NCBI GenBank assembly: GCA_902767135.1
Contig: CACXGE010000116.1
Span: forward strand, 1 to 62,094
Origin: an uncultured Lachnospiraceae bacterium
GTDB lineage: Bacteria > Bacillota > Clostridia > Lachnospirales > Lachnospiraceae
Length of the DNA: 62,094 nt
Direction: 5' to 3'
The position numbers and the translations under genes were made by a program. The notes beneath the pieces were generated by a model. It was given only the letters and a program-made list of their open reading frames with translations. It did not search any database and had not been told where the DNA came from. How positions within the stretch are numbered: the stretch's first letter is position 1; each line of letters begins with the position of its first letter. This document shows positions 8,141 through 17,383 of the stretch, piece after piece.

Positions 8141-9031
8141 GTGGAACTGTTAAGAAAATTTTATGAAAACAATTTAAACTTTTTGGCGATTCCCAGTATC
8201 ACACCTACGGATATTGTGGAGATTGCTATCATAGCATTTTTTATTTATCAGATTCTGGTTTGGGTAAAGAATTCAAAGGCATGGTTTTTAGTAAAAGGAA
8301 TTGCGGTAATTCTTGTTTTTGTACTTGTTGCAGTGATAGCTGAGATGCATACCATCTTGTATATTTTTAAGAGTGTGCTAAGTATAGCAGTGATGGCAAT
8401 TGTTATTGTTTTTCAGCCGGAACTTAGACGTGCATTAGAGCAGCTTGGGAGAAAAAATTATTTGTCCGTCATTTTCTCTTTTGATACAGGAAAATCTGCT
8501 ACGGAAAGATTCTCAGACAAGACAGTGAGTGAAATCGTAAAGGCCAGTTATGATATGGCAAAAGTAAAGACAGGAGCCCTGATTGTCATAGAAAGAGAAC
8601 TTTCTCTTGGAGAGTATGAAAGAACGGGAATCGAAGTGGATGCTTTGGTGAGCAATCAATTGTTGATAAATATTTTTGAACATAATACACCCCTTCATGA
8701 CGGTGCTGTGCTGATTCGCGGAAATAGAATTGTATCTGCTACCTGTTACCTCCCCTTATCAGACAATATGGAATTAAGTAAGGAATTAGGTACAAGGCAT
8801 AGAGCCGGGGTTGGAATTTCAGAAAATACGGATTCCTTTACCATCATTGTATCAGAGGAAACCGGGCGTGTGTCTGTTGCAAATGCAGGAAAACTATATG
8901 TGAATCTGGAACCGGATGAATTAAGGGATATGTTGACGAAGGCTCAGGATAAGATTTATGAAGACAAGAGATTCAAAATAAAATTGAGGAAGGGAAGGTC
9001 GAAGAACCATGAAAAGATGGGCAACTCATAA
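8141..9031 (+). CDS. cdaA: Diadenylate cyclase CdaA
   Basis: CdaA makes cyclic di-AMP from two ATP at the membrane; the messenger controls potassium, osmolyte and wall homeostasis in Firmicutes. Three N-terminal membrane helices (about 20-90) precede a DisA_N/DAC domain. That domain has the DGA catalytic motif (LHDGAVLIRG, about 184-193) and the ATP-binding RHRAG motif (about 218-222). Length (296 aa) is slightly above the usual 270-280, with a basic C-terminus. The start is GTG 8141 with AAAAGGAG seven bases before. It overlaps cdaR by 23 bp, the classic cdaA-cdaR arrangement. Confidence 0.95.
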   Translation: MELLRKFYENNLNFLAIPSITPTDIVEIAIIAFFIYQILVWVKNSKAWFLVKGIAVILVFVLVAVIAEMHTILYIFKSVLSIAVMAIVIVFQPELRRALEQLGRKNYLSVIFSFDTGKSATERFSDKTVSEIVKASYDMAKVKTGALIVIERELSLGEYERTGIEVDALVSNQLLINIFEHNTPLHDGAVLIRGNRIVSATCYLPLSDNMELSKELGTRHRAGVGISENTDSFTIIVSEETGRVSVANAGKLYVNLEPDELRDMLTKAQDKIYEDKRFKIKLRKGRSKNHEKMGNS

Positions 9032-10301
9032 TGCTGCATTAAAGCTGGGTTCTATTGCTGTGGCTGTGCTGCTTTGGCTGGTTGTGGTGAATATCGATAA
9101 CCCGATAATAAGAAAAGACTTTACAAATGTACAGGTGGAATTGACTCACGAAGATGCTATTACGGACAAGGAAAAAGTATGTTCTGTGGAAGGAAACAGT
9201 GACATCATTACAGTGACAGTACGTGGACCAAGGAGCATCGTAGATTCCTTGAATGCTTCGGATTTTAAGGCTTCTGCCGATTTAAGGGAATTGACAGATT
9301 TTGAATTTGTACCCATTGAAATCACAGCGTTGCGATATAAAGATAAGCTTAGCAGTGTGGAGAGCAAGACAAAAAATGTTAAGGTAAATATTGAAGAATT
9401 GTCATCAAAACAGTTTGCAATTAAACCAAGTATTATAGGTACTCCGGCGGCGGGATATGCGGTAGGAGATACCTCACTTTCACAAAATGTAGTGAAAATT
9501 AATGGACCGGCTTCTGTGATGTCGACAATCAGCAGGGTTGTGGCAGAGGTAAACGTTTCAGATATGTCAACGGATATCAACACACCAGTTAGTATTACAC
9601 TGTATGATGGAAATGACAGGGTGGTGGATACCACAAGTCTAAAAATGTCTGTGGATAGTGTGAATGTTACGGTGCAGATGTTGCCAACAAAAGAAGTGGT
9701 GGTAACTGCAGACACTACGGGAACACCTGCAGATGGCTGTCGCGTGGTTGGAGATGTGGCCATAGCCCCTGAGACAGTCGTGATTGCGGCAAAAGAAAGT
9801 GTGCTCTCTAAAATTAATGAAATCAAGATAGATAAATCAGAAATTGATGTGACAGGAAAGAGTGAAAGCTTTGAACAGATGATAGACATTTCAAAGTATG
9901 TGCAGGACGGTGTGACCATTTGTTCCGATACAGAAGTTTTGGCAACTATAAATATTGAGCAGTTAGAATCGAAAGATGTATATTATCCTGTGAATGGCGT
10001 TCAGGTCAGTGGACTTGATGAGAAGTACAAATACGTATATACTAATTTTGACCCAATTCAGATGAACATATGGGGACAGAAAGAGAAAGTAGACAGTATA
10101 AATATTGGCGCCATTGTCAGCGTGAAAGCAGATTTAAGTTCAATTACAGACGCTGGTAATTATACGGTACCAGTTACCGTGGAGTTGAAGGACGGATATT
10201 TTGTATTTGATGAGTTTACAATTAATATTCATGTTTATGAAGGAAATTTAGATTATTCTCAAATTGGCATAAGTCAGGAGAATACCAAGAATGATAGATA
10301 A
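9009..10301 (+). CDS. cdaR: CdaR (YbbR-domain) regulator of CdaA
   Basis: CdaR is the membrane-anchored, externally facing modulator of CdaA. The 430-residue protein begins with a short basic stretch and one membrane anchor (about 12-28, IAVAVLLWLVVVNID). Repeated beta-rich YbbR domains follow, with recurrent VTVRGPRSIV, VKINGPASVM, VVIAAKESVL and MNIWGQKEKV units, so about four repeats, the normal number. The start overlaps the end of cdaA, implying translational coupling. In many Firmicutes glmM comes next; here an HPr gene does. The stop codon forms the left edge of a 25-nt palindrome. Confidence 0.93.
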   Translation: MKRWATHNAALKLGSIAVAVLLWLVVVNIDNPIIRKDFTNVQVELTHEDAITDKEKVCSVEGNSDIITVTVRGPRSIVDSLNASDFKASADLRELTDFEFVPIEITALRYKDKLSSVESKTKNVKVNIEELSSKQFAIKPSIIGTPAAGYAVGDTSLSQNVVKINGPASVMSTISRVVAEVNVSDMSTDINTPVSITLYDGNDRVVDTTSLKMSVDSVNVTVQMLPTKEVVVTADTTGTPADGCRVVGDVAIAPETVVIAAKESVLSKINEIKIDKSEIDVTGKSESFEQMIDISKYVQDGVTICSDTEVLATINIEQLESKDVYYPVNGVQVSGLDEKYKYVYTNFDPIQMNIWGQKEKVDSINIGAIVSVKADLSSITDAGNYTVPVTVELKDGYFVFDEFTINIHVYEGNLDYSQIGISQENTKNDR

Positions 10302-10324
10302 CTGTTTAGATATTCGGAACAGTT
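10300..10324. repeat. 25-nt palindrome family, copy A
   Basis: AACTGTTT and GAACAGTT form an 8-bp stem (one T.G) around a 9-nt loop, starting at the cdaR stop codon. Related palindromes lie at 19451, 24137, 34501, 37484 and 48386. Confidence 0.7.
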
Positions 10325-10409
10325 ACGAGGATAAAATAAAATACTGAAGATTAATGATCTGACTGTGGAAAACGATATGGATTAGTTTCAGAAATGGAGG
10401 ATACACAAA

Positions 10410-10679
10410 ATGGTGAGTCAAAAAGTTACAATCAAGAATCCGGCAGGATTGCATTTGCGTCCAGCAGGAGTGTTGTGTAAGGTAGCAATGAAATTTCAGT
10501 CGGTCACACAATTTACATTTCGTGATACAACTGCAAATGCTAAGAGTGTGTTAAGTGTACTTGGTGCCTGTGTGAAAAGTGGAGATGAAATAGAATTTGT
10601 ATGTGAAGGTGAAGATGAGCAAGAGGCTTTGAATGCACTGGTGGAAGCAGTGGAAGCAGGACTGGGTGAGTTTAAATAA
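10410..10679 (+). CDS. ptsH: HPr family phosphocarrier protein
   Basis: HPr relays phosphate from Enzyme I to sugar-specific PTS components and, in Firmicutes, acts in catabolite control through Ser46. The 89-residue protein has His15 in NPAGLHLRPAG and Ser46 in AKSVLSVLGAC, so it is HPr rather than Crh, which lacks His15. Residues around Ser46 differ from the common NxKSIMGVMSL form. GGAGG lies nine bases before ATG 10410. It is 108 bp from cdaR and is followed by a terminator-like hairpin. Whether it is the main HPr or a second copy cannot be told from here. Confidence 0.93.
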   Translation: MVSQKVTIKNPAGLHLRPAGVLCKVAMKFQSVTQFTFRDTTANAKSVLSVLGACVKSGDEIEFVCEGEDEQEALNALVEAVEAGLGEFK

Positions 10680-10726
10680 TTGTTTCGGCTTGGGCCTTGC
10701 TGTGATGAATTGAAGAAAACATAAAC

Positions 10727-10754
10727 AAACAGCTGCGCGGTGCGTGGCTGTTTT
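10727..10754 (+). terminator. Terminator after the HPr gene
   Basis: A 12-bp stem (10727-10738 with 10742-10753, two G.T wobbles) closes on the loop GGT; the right arm ends in GCTGTTTT. It separates the cdaA-cdaR-HPr group from the glycan genes. The T tract is short, so some read-through is likely. Confidence 0.55.
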
Positions 10755-10774
10755 GACTATCATATGGAGGAGTC

Positions 10775-13015
10775 ATGAAAAAATTTATTAGAAAGAACAA
10801 AGAAAAGGTTATTTTGGGATATATACTTGTTTGTATTTTATATGCTGTCATACAATTCATACGGCCACATCCGGCTCAATATGCAGCCCTGTATACCATG
10901 AAGGCTGTGGTGATTCATATGCTTATCATGCTTTTTGCAGGGATGGCAATGTATCCTGTTGTATTTGGAAAAGAAAAAGGGAAAAAGGAGAAGGGAAAGA
11001 GCACGTACAAAGGTAAGTATCGAAATAAGCTGTATACCTTTTATGTTAAATATAAGCATGTAATAGGTCTGTTGATTGTAGTGGGTATCGTAGGATATTT
11101 ATCTTTGGTGGTATATCGTTCAGATATTCGGGTGGCTATGAATGGTACGAAAGATTGTACGGTTCAGAAAATTGCTGATGGAAGTATAAAAATTAAGAAG
11201 AATACAAAGGAAATTACCCAAGAATTTACCCTGGAGGAAGACCTCATTGGACTTTCCGTAGGTTTTTTTATGGATCATCCCATTGATCAAAGACAAGGAA
11301 GCGTACATGCTACTATACTTAGGAATGGAACGGAGATAGTTGGAGATTATTATATTCAGATGTCAGAAATTACCAATGGCTTCTGGTGGAAAATGATGTT
11401 TCAGGAAAAAGAATATGCAAAAAACAACAGTGAGTACGTGTTAAAACTGGAGTTTCCCCAGGATATTTCAGAGTATGGGCTCTCTCTGGCAGTCAGCGAT
11501 ACAGGAAGTAAAGTGACGATAAATGGGAAGGAAACGGGTAAATATTCTTTGGCACTGAATGGGCATAAAGATTTGAATTTATTTATACGTCCATATTTCC
11601 TGGGAATCTGTATTGCAATTCTCCTGTTATCTGTTTTACTGTATGTAATGTTGTTTATCAAGAAAGTAGATATCAGTGTCTGTGCATTTGTTGCTGTTTT
11701 GCTGTTAGGAATGATTTATGGCTTTTTCATCACACCGTATATGGTGCCGGATGAGCAGGCCCATATTGATATGGCATATCGCTATGCAGATATTATGATG
11801 GGAACGGGAAATACAGAAGATGGACGTTGCCTGAAACGTATTGGGGATGGTGAGAAGCAATTTGTCTCAGATCCATCAGTAGATAATTATCGTGTGGTAT
11901 ATGAAACCATAGGTCATAGGATGAGTAAAGAACAGACGGAAATTAAGGATGTAGCGGCATCAGGGAATACTGGTGCATACCTATTTATGCATTTACCAGG
12001 GGCGGTAGGGATTGTGATTGCCCGAAGTCTTGGATTGGGGACCACCCAAATGCTGTATTTAGGACGCTTTATGGGATTGCTCTTATTTGCTGTAGCAGTA
12101 TTTTTAGGAATAAGGAGGATACCTTTTGGAAAGGCAGTGGTATTTACTTTGGCAATACTTCCTATTACTTTACAGCAAGTCAATTCTTTTTCTTATGACA
12201 GCGTATTATTTTCATCAGTTCTGGTATTTGCATGTTATATTCTGGGAATGACTTATGACAATAAATCCATTTCCGAGATTGATTTACTTTTGGTATGCGT
12301 CCTGGGGATTGGAATTATATATTGTAAAAGTGGGGCATATACACCAGTTTGCTTTTCTTATCTGTTAATTCCAGCAAAAAAATTTGCAAACAGGAAAGAG
12401 CATGCAACATTTACATTGGGTCTGGGATTCACATATATACTGGCTTTTCTGGCAAAGAATATAAAGGTGGTAAATACTGGGGCAGAGGTTACCAATAAGG
12501 TAATGGGGATTGAGAGCGCAATGACAATACCAAACTATAGTGTTGATTATTTATTGTCCCATCCGATTACCTTCTTTGATGTTATAAATAATACAGTGCT
12601 GGATAAGACAGATTTTTATGTCCAGTCAATGTTAGGTCAACATTTGGGGTGGATTCAGATAGAAGTGGCAAATGTGATTGTGATTTCATTCTCCATCTGC
12701 TTATTTTTATCAGCTTTACGCCCACGAGGGGAAGAACAGTATATCGAGGTTAGCCATAAATGGTGGATTATATGTGTTACCGTTGCCAGCGCAGCCTTGG
12801 TTTTATTGGGAATGTTAATTTCCTGGACCCCGGTTACCTATGTGTCTGTGGAAGGAGTACAGGGAAGATATTTTTATCCCTTACTTTTCTTTGGATTGTT
12901 TGTCCTTAGAAATTCTAAGGTGATATTGTCAAGAAATATAGATAGAGAGCTTATGTTTGCAGGGTTTTCCATTACAACAGTTGGGGCATATTTCTTTATG
13001 CACGCAGTTTTATAA
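10775..13015 (+). CDS. DUF2142-family polytopic membrane protein (GT-C-like)
   Basis: The 746-residue protein has two N-terminal helices, a 300-residue mostly extracellular region (about 110-275) and then about ten helices. The signature MVPDEQAHIDMAYRYAD after the third helix is the PDE.aH motif of DUF2142, a family placed with GT-C glycosyltransferases acting on lipid-linked sugars outside the membrane. The acidic pair there is the likely catalytic site. It heads the long glycan block and is followed after nine bases by a flippase gene. The substrate is unknown. Confidence 0.8.
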   Translation: MKKFIRKNKEKVILGYILVCILYAVIQFIRPHPAQYAALYTMKAVVIHMLIMLFAGMAMYPVVFGKEKGKKEKGKSTYKGKYRNKLYTFYVKYKHVIGLLIVVGIVGYLSLVVYRSDIRVAMNGTKDCTVQKIADGSIKIKKNTKEITQEFTLEEDLIGLSVGFFMDHPIDQRQGSVHATILRNGTEIVGDYYIQMSEITNGFWWKMMFQEKEYAKNNSEYVLKLEFPQDISEYGLSLAVSDTGSKVTINGKETGKYSLALNGHKDLNLFIRPYFLGICIAILLLSVLLYVMLFIKKVDISVCAFVAVLLLGMIYGFFITPYMVPDEQAHIDMAYRYADIMMGTGNTEDGRCLKRIGDGEKQFVSDPSVDNYRVVYETIGHRMSKEQTEIKDVAASGNTGAYLFMHLPGAVGIVIARSLGLGTTQMLYLGRFMGLLLFAVAVFLGIRRIPFGKAVVFTLAILPITLQQVNSFSYDSVLFSSVLVFACYILGMTYDNKSISEIDLLLVCVLGIGIIYCKSGAYTPVCFSYLLIPAKKFANRKEHATFTLGLGFTYILAFLAKNIKVVNTGAEVTNKVMGIESAMTIPNYSVDYLLSHPITFFDVINNTVLDKTDFYVQSMLGQHLGWIQIEVANVIVISFSICLFLSALRPRGEEQYIEVSHKWWIICVTVASAALVLLGMLISWTPVTYVSVEGVQGRYFYPLLFFGLFVLRNSKVILSRNIDRELMFAGFSITTVGAYFFMHAVL

Positions 13016-13024
13016 AGGAGTAAT

Positions 13025-14539
13025 ATGAACGAGAAAAAAAGACTAATGATAAATCTTACAGCTCAGATGCTTGCATTTGCAGTCAATATGGGGGTCAGCT
13101 TTATTGTGACTCCTATTATTGATGAAATAAGTACGGAGTTGACAGGATTTGTCACTTTAGCAAATAACTTTATAACTATTGCACAGATTGTAGTATCTGC
13201 CTTAAATACCATGGCTAGTCGTTTTATCACCATTCATATTCATAAAAAGAATGAAGAACAGGCAAATGAGTATTTTAGTTCAGTATTTTTTGGGAATTTA
13301 ATGATGGCAGGAATCTTTTTGATTCCCATGCTGACCCTGATTATTTTTGTTCATAAGATTTTTCCGGTGCCGGGTGCTTATGTTGGGGATGTTAGGTTAC
13401 TGTGGACCCTTTTGTTTGCCAATTTCTTTATCAGTATTATAGGTTCTGTATTTAGTACAGCCACTTATTGTAAAAATCGTTTGGATTTAAATTCTGTCCG
13501 AGTAATTCATGCAGAAATTATCCGAGTTATATTTTTAGTTACAGTGTATAATTTCTTTCCAAAATATGTGTGGTATATAGGAGCTGCAAGTGTGTTGCAC
13601 ACAACCTATGTTACCTTGTGGAATGTACAGTTTACCAAACAACTGCTGCCGGAAATTAAGATAAAAAAAACCTATTTCCGTTGGAAAAAGGTATGGGAAT
13701 TAATGTCTTTAGGACTTTGGAATTCCCTTACCAGACTCAGTCAGGTACTGTTGGATGAATTGGATATTATGATTACAGGTATTTTAATTAACGCAGAGCA
13801 AATGTCAGCACTGGGAAATGCCAAGTTTGTTCCTACAGCAATTTCAGGGTTGATGGGGACAGTAGTAGGCGTTTTTTCTCCACAGATAACTATTGCGTAT
13901 GCAGAGGGAAAGCAGGAAAAATTACTGGATGTCATCAAGAGTTCTAACAGGATTATGATTTTTATCATGAGTATTCCTATTGCTTTTGTAACAGCCTATG
14001 GTGATATCTTCTTTTCTCTATGGCTGCCAAAAAGAGACCCGCACCAGATGCATATTCTGGCACTTTTGGGAATGGGAGTGCTGTATGTAAGTATGAGTAT
14101 CCAGGTGTTATATCATGTATTTATTATTACCAAAAAAGTTAAAGTAAATTCTATTGTAATGATTTGCTCTGGAGTGCTTTCTACTGCGTTGGTCTTTCTA
14201 CTTTTAAAGACCACAAACTTAGGGATTTATGCAGTTGCAGGGGTAAGCACGGTGATTGGCTTGGTTCGAAATCTGTTTTTTACACCAATCTACGCAAGCC
14301 GATGTCTGAAAGTAAAGTGGAATACATTTTACGCCGATATTTTTACAGGTTTTATATCCATAGGAAGCATTAGTATCCTGGGTGTGATTTCCAGAAATCT
14401 TGTGAATATCCAGAGTTATGTAAGCTTGATTCTTGTGGGTATAGTAGTTGGATGCCTGGCTTTAATTTTGAATTTCTTTATCATTCTAAAAAAGGAAGAT
14501 AGAATATTTGTAATCAATAAATTGCTAAGAAGAGGATAA
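13025..14539 (+). CDS. Wzx-like polysaccharide flippase (MOP superfamily)
   Basis: A 504-residue protein with about 12-14 hydrophobic helices and the general pattern of polysaccharide translocases: MLAFAVNMGVSFIVTPIID in the first helix, then FVTLANNFITI, and paired six-helix halves. Family members flip undecaprenyl-pyrophosphate-linked repeat units across the membrane. AAAGGAG lies just before ATG 13025. It sits between the DUF2142 protein and a CDP-glycerol transferase with gaps of 9 and 2 bp, so one operon is likely. No Wzy polymerase is obvious next to it; an ABC exporter is encoded at 58601-60131. Confidence 0.85.
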   Translation: MNEKKRLMINLTAQMLAFAVNMGVSFIVTPIIDEISTELTGFVTLANNFITIAQIVVSALNTMASRFITIHIHKKNEEQANEYFSSVFFGNLMMAGIFLIPMLTLIIFVHKIFPVPGAYVGDVRLLWTLLFANFFISIIGSVFSTATYCKNRLDLNSVRVIHAEIIRVIFLVTVYNFFPKYVWYIGAASVLHTTYVTLWNVQFTKQLLPEIKIKKTYFRWKKVWELMSLGLWNSLTRLSQVLLDELDIMITGILINAEQMSALGNAKFVPTAISGLMGTVVGVFSPQITIAYAEGKQEKLLDVIKSSNRIMIFIMSIPIAFVTAYGDIFFSLWLPKRDPHQMHILALLGMGVLYVSMSIQVLYHVFIITKKVKVNSIVMICSGVLSTALVFLLLKTTNLGIYAVAGVSTVIGLVRNLFFTPIYASRCLKVKWNTFYADIFTGFISIGSISILGVISRNLVNIQSYVSLILVGIVVGCLALILNFFIILKKEDRIFVINKLLRRG

Positions 14540-14541
14540 GC

Positions 14542-15762
14542 ATGAGTGGAATAGTTGAAAGTATTAAGGAACATGAGAAAATATATCACACACTGGTAAG
14601 TGTGGCAAAATCATATGAACACTTTAAAAATAAAACATTGTCGAAAGTGATATGGAAGATTTGCAGTCATTTCCCAATTCAGGAGGAGAAGGTCTATTTT
14701 TCTAACTTTAATGGACGAGGATTTGCAGATAATCAAAAATATATAGCGCAGGAAATTTTAAGGCGAAAGGAAAATGGAAGTCTAAAGAAAGACTATAAAC
14801 TATTCTGGGTACTGCAAAATCCCAAGGAACAAAAGCTTCCAAAAGGGATACAGCCGGTAAAGATTGGAACAATAAAAGAGATTTACCATATGGCCACATC
14901 AAAATACTGGATTAACAATGTGCGGATAAACCAATATTTTATCAAAAGAAACAATCAGTACTATATTCAGACCTGGCATGCTGGTTTAGGATTTAAGCGG
15001 ATTGAAAAAGACATAGAGGAGAGCTTAAGCCCGGAATATATCCGTATGGCAAAAATTGACTCGTCAGCCATAGACTTGATTGTGTCCAATGGTCCGTTTA
15101 TGACCAATCACTTCAAAAGAATTTTTTGGTATGAAGGAGAATTTTTGGAAAAGGGGCATCCGAGAAATGATTTGTTTTTTTCCTATGGAGAAAAGGAAAA
15201 AGCCAACATCTATGAAAGATTGGGGATATCACAGGAAAAGAAAACAGTATTGTATGCGCCTACCTTCCGGGCAGATTACGGATTGTCAGCCTATGACTGT
15301 GATTATGACCGTTTATTAAATGCATTGAAGAAGCGCTTTCAAGGAGAATGGGTGTTGTTGGTTCGTCTGCATCCCAATCTTTTTGATAAATTCAATGACT
15401 TGAATTTAAAGGGAGAAAATATACGAAATGTATCTTCCTATCCTGATATGCAGGAACTTTTGTTTGCATCAGATGTAATGGTTACGGATTTTACCTCAGC
15501 CATGTTTGAATTTGCAATTATGGATAAGCCTTGTTTTTTATACGCCTCTGATTTAGAAGTGTATATGAAAGAACGGGGGCTGATTACCTTAGATGAAGTG
15601 CCTTTTCCCAAGACAGACAGCAATGAGGGATTAGAAGAGATGATATTATCCTACCAGGAAGAACCTTATTTAAAAAAAGTGCATGAATTCATGGAGAATA
15701 AATGTTGTGATCAGGGAATAGGAGCAGCCTCTGTAGTGGACTGGATGGAGAAAAAGGATTAG
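14542..15762 (+). CDS. CDP-glycerol glycerophosphotransferase family protein (TagB/TagF-like)
   Basis: The family transfers alditol phosphates from CDP-alditols to a teichoic-acid-like acceptor on the inner face of the membrane. The 406-residue protein carries YIQTWHAG (about 140-147, histidine of the active site), GHPRNDLFF, VLYAPTFRADYG, LLVRLHPN with the second conserved histidine, and VTDFTSAMFEFA (about 314-325). Its size fits the single catalytic domain of TagB/TarB-type primases more than long TagF polymerases. It follows the flippase by 2 bp. A second, fused family member is at 46228. Confidence 0.88.
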   Translation: MSGIVESIKEHEKIYHTLVSVAKSYEHFKNKTLSKVIWKICSHFPIQEEKVYFSNFNGRGFADNQKYIAQEILRRKENGSLKKDYKLFWVLQNPKEQKLPKGIQPVKIGTIKEIYHMATSKYWINNVRINQYFIKRNNQYYIQTWHAGLGFKRIEKDIEESLSPEYIRMAKIDSSAIDLIVSNGPFMTNHFKRIFWYEGEFLEKGHPRNDLFFSYGEKEKANIYERLGISQEKKTVLYAPTFRADYGLSAYDCDYDRLLNALKKRFQGEWVLLVRLHPNLFDKFNDLNLKGENIRNVSSYPDMQELLFASDVMVTDFTSAMFEFAIMDKPCFLYASDLEVYMKERGLITLDEVPFPKTDSNEGLEEMILSYQEEPYLKKVHEFMENKCCDQGIGAASVVDWMEKKD

Positions 15763-15809
15763 ATATGGGGAAAAAACAATGCCAGATTAGGTAGCAGAGA
15801 GGAAAACGT

Positions 15810-16328
15810 ATGGATATGGAATTGGCTGTCCGGGCAGTTTGTTCACTGCCCAAAATGATAGGTTACAAGATAAAATATGGAAAAAAGCTAAACACAACTT
15901 TGATACATGGATTGGGTAAGGGAACAAGGTTTATTGTGCGGGGCAAGGGGGAATTTTCCCTGGGTAAAGAACTTGTGAGCAGGGAAAATTGTCAGTTTCG
16001 TGTGGAAAGTGGTAAACTTCAGATTGGCGATAAATGTTTTTTTAATCTCAATGGTTCAGTTACCTGTAAAGACAGTATCGTCATTGGGGATGGATGTCAG
16101 ATAGGAAATAATGTGGTAATCGTTGACCACAACCATACCAAAGATTTCACTGGCTATACCACCAAGCCGGTAAAGATAGGAAACCGTGTGTGGATTGGTG
16201 CGAACTGTGTTATTTTGCCGGGAGCGGTGATTGGAGATGGAGCGGTGATTGGAGCAGGAAGCATTGTCAATACAACGGTTCCCGAAAATGCCACATATTA
16301 TAATAAAAGGAATATAGTTGTTGTTTAG
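15810..16328 (+). CDS. Hexapeptide-repeat (left-handed beta-helix) acyltransferase
   Basis: The 172-residue protein shows a run of isoleucine/valine hexapeptides from about residue 65 (IGDKCF, IVIGDG, QIGNNVVI, VKIGNRVWIGANCVILPGAVIGDGAVIGAGS). HNHTKDF in the loop holds the usual catalytic histidine of xenobiotic/maltose-type O-acetyltransferases. It would acetylate a sugar hydroxyl or amine from acetyl-CoA in the cytoplasm. GAGAGGA precedes the ATG. It lies between the CDP-alditol transferase and three GT2 genes, so it probably acts on a repeat-unit sugar. The acceptor is not known. Confidence 0.88.
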   Translation: MDMELAVRAVCSLPKMIGYKIKYGKKLNTTLIHGLGKGTRFIVRGKGEFSLGKELVSRENCQFRVESGKLQIGDKCFFNLNGSVTCKDSIVIGDGCQIGNNVVIVDHNHTKDFTGYTTKPVKIGNRVWIGANCVILPGAVIGDGAVIGAGSIVNTTVPENATYYNKRNIVVV

Positions 16329-16353
16329 AAAAAATAGTAGGAGAAGGGGAAAC

Positions 16354-17379
16354 ATGGGTAAGATTTCAATCATTGTGCCAGTGTACAATAGCCAGAATTC
16401 GCTGAGGAGATGTATTGAGAGCCTTATGGCACAGGATGAGAGTGTGTCTGAGATATTACTAATCAATGATGGCTCTACCGATAATTCTTTCAAAATTTGT
16501 AAGGAATATGAGGCAAGGGATGCCAGGATTCATGTGATAGACAAAAAAAATGAAGGGGTGTCGGAAGCTAGAAATACGGGACTTTTATATGCAAAAGGAG
16601 AATATATTCAGTTTGTGGATAGCGATGATTTTATTGAACCGGATATGTGTAAAACTCTCATGGAGGAGATGGAGGCAAAGGGGGCAGACCTTTGTATCTG
16701 TGGATTTCACCACTTATTTGCGGGAAAAGATGTGAAAAAAAGCTGTGGAGATTATATCTGCACTATGGGATATCAGGAGTTTGCAGGTGAGTTCATAGGG
16801 CTTTATCAGCGTGGATATTTGAATATGCCCTGGAATAAGCTGTACAAAAAAGAATTGATTACAGATTATTTTGATGCAGATTTAAGTCTGGGGGAAGATT
16901 TGATATTTAATTTGTCTTATCTTGAAAACATAAAAGAAAAAAGCCCCCATCCTGTGATAGTAACCATACCGGATCCGTTGTATTATTATATACAAAATCC
17001 TGAGGCCAGAACTCTTTCGTCTGGAGTTGGTCAGGATAAGCTGGCATTGTCAGCCTGTCTTTGTAAGAATACACTGAAATTTTACAATGACGTACTGGAA
17101 AGAACCGGAGAAGAAAAAGAAATCCATCTTAGAATGGTAGCAGAGGCAATGTGTGAACTGGCGGAAAGTGTTTTGGCAGAAAATTTTAAGTGGAAGGACT
17201 TTCAGACTATGGTAAAATATTACTATGAGGATAAATACTTGAAAAAAATAAATACACAAATAAGTGGTTTACCATTAGACTTGAGTGTCTTAAATTATTT
17301 CTTTGTAAGGCAGGATTTTAGAACCATGTGGTTTCTCTGCAAACTGCGTAAGATTTTGGTGAAAGTGAAAAGAGGTTAG
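16354..17379 (+). CDS. GT2-family glycosyltransferase
   Basis: A GT-A fold transferase of 341 aa: KISIIVPVYNSQ at the N-terminus, LINDGSTDNS, the KNEGVSEARNTGL stretch and the metal-binding VDSDD at about residues 95-99. The second half is family-specific and ends in a basic tail (VKVKRG). ATG 16354, behind AGGAGAAGGGG, is preferred over upstream TTG codons overlapping the acetyltransferase gene. First of three consecutive related GT2 genes on the same strand. Confidence 0.9.
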   Translation: MGKISIIVPVYNSQNSLRRCIESLMAQDESVSEILLINDGSTDNSFKICKEYEARDARIHVIDKKNEGVSEARNTGLLYAKGEYIQFVDSDDFIEPDMCKTLMEEMEAKGADLCICGFHHLFAGKDVKKSCGDYICTMGYQEFAGEFIGLYQRGYLNMPWNKLYKKELITDYFDADLSLGEDLIFNLSYLENIKEKSPHPVIVTIPDPLYYYIQNPEARTLSSGVGQDKLALSACLCKNTLKFYNDVLERTGEEKEIHLRMVAEAMCELAESVLAENFKWKDFQTMVKYYYEDKYLKKINTQISGLPLDLSVLNYFFVRQDFRTMWFLCKLRKILVKVKRG

Positions 17380-17383
17380 TGAT

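Noticed and set aside
9146..9919. 257-codon open frame on the minus strand inside cdaR
   Set aside because: It is antisense to a clear YbbR-domain gene, has a Ser/Thr/Leu-rich composition typical of shadow frames, no ribosome site and no recognisable domain.
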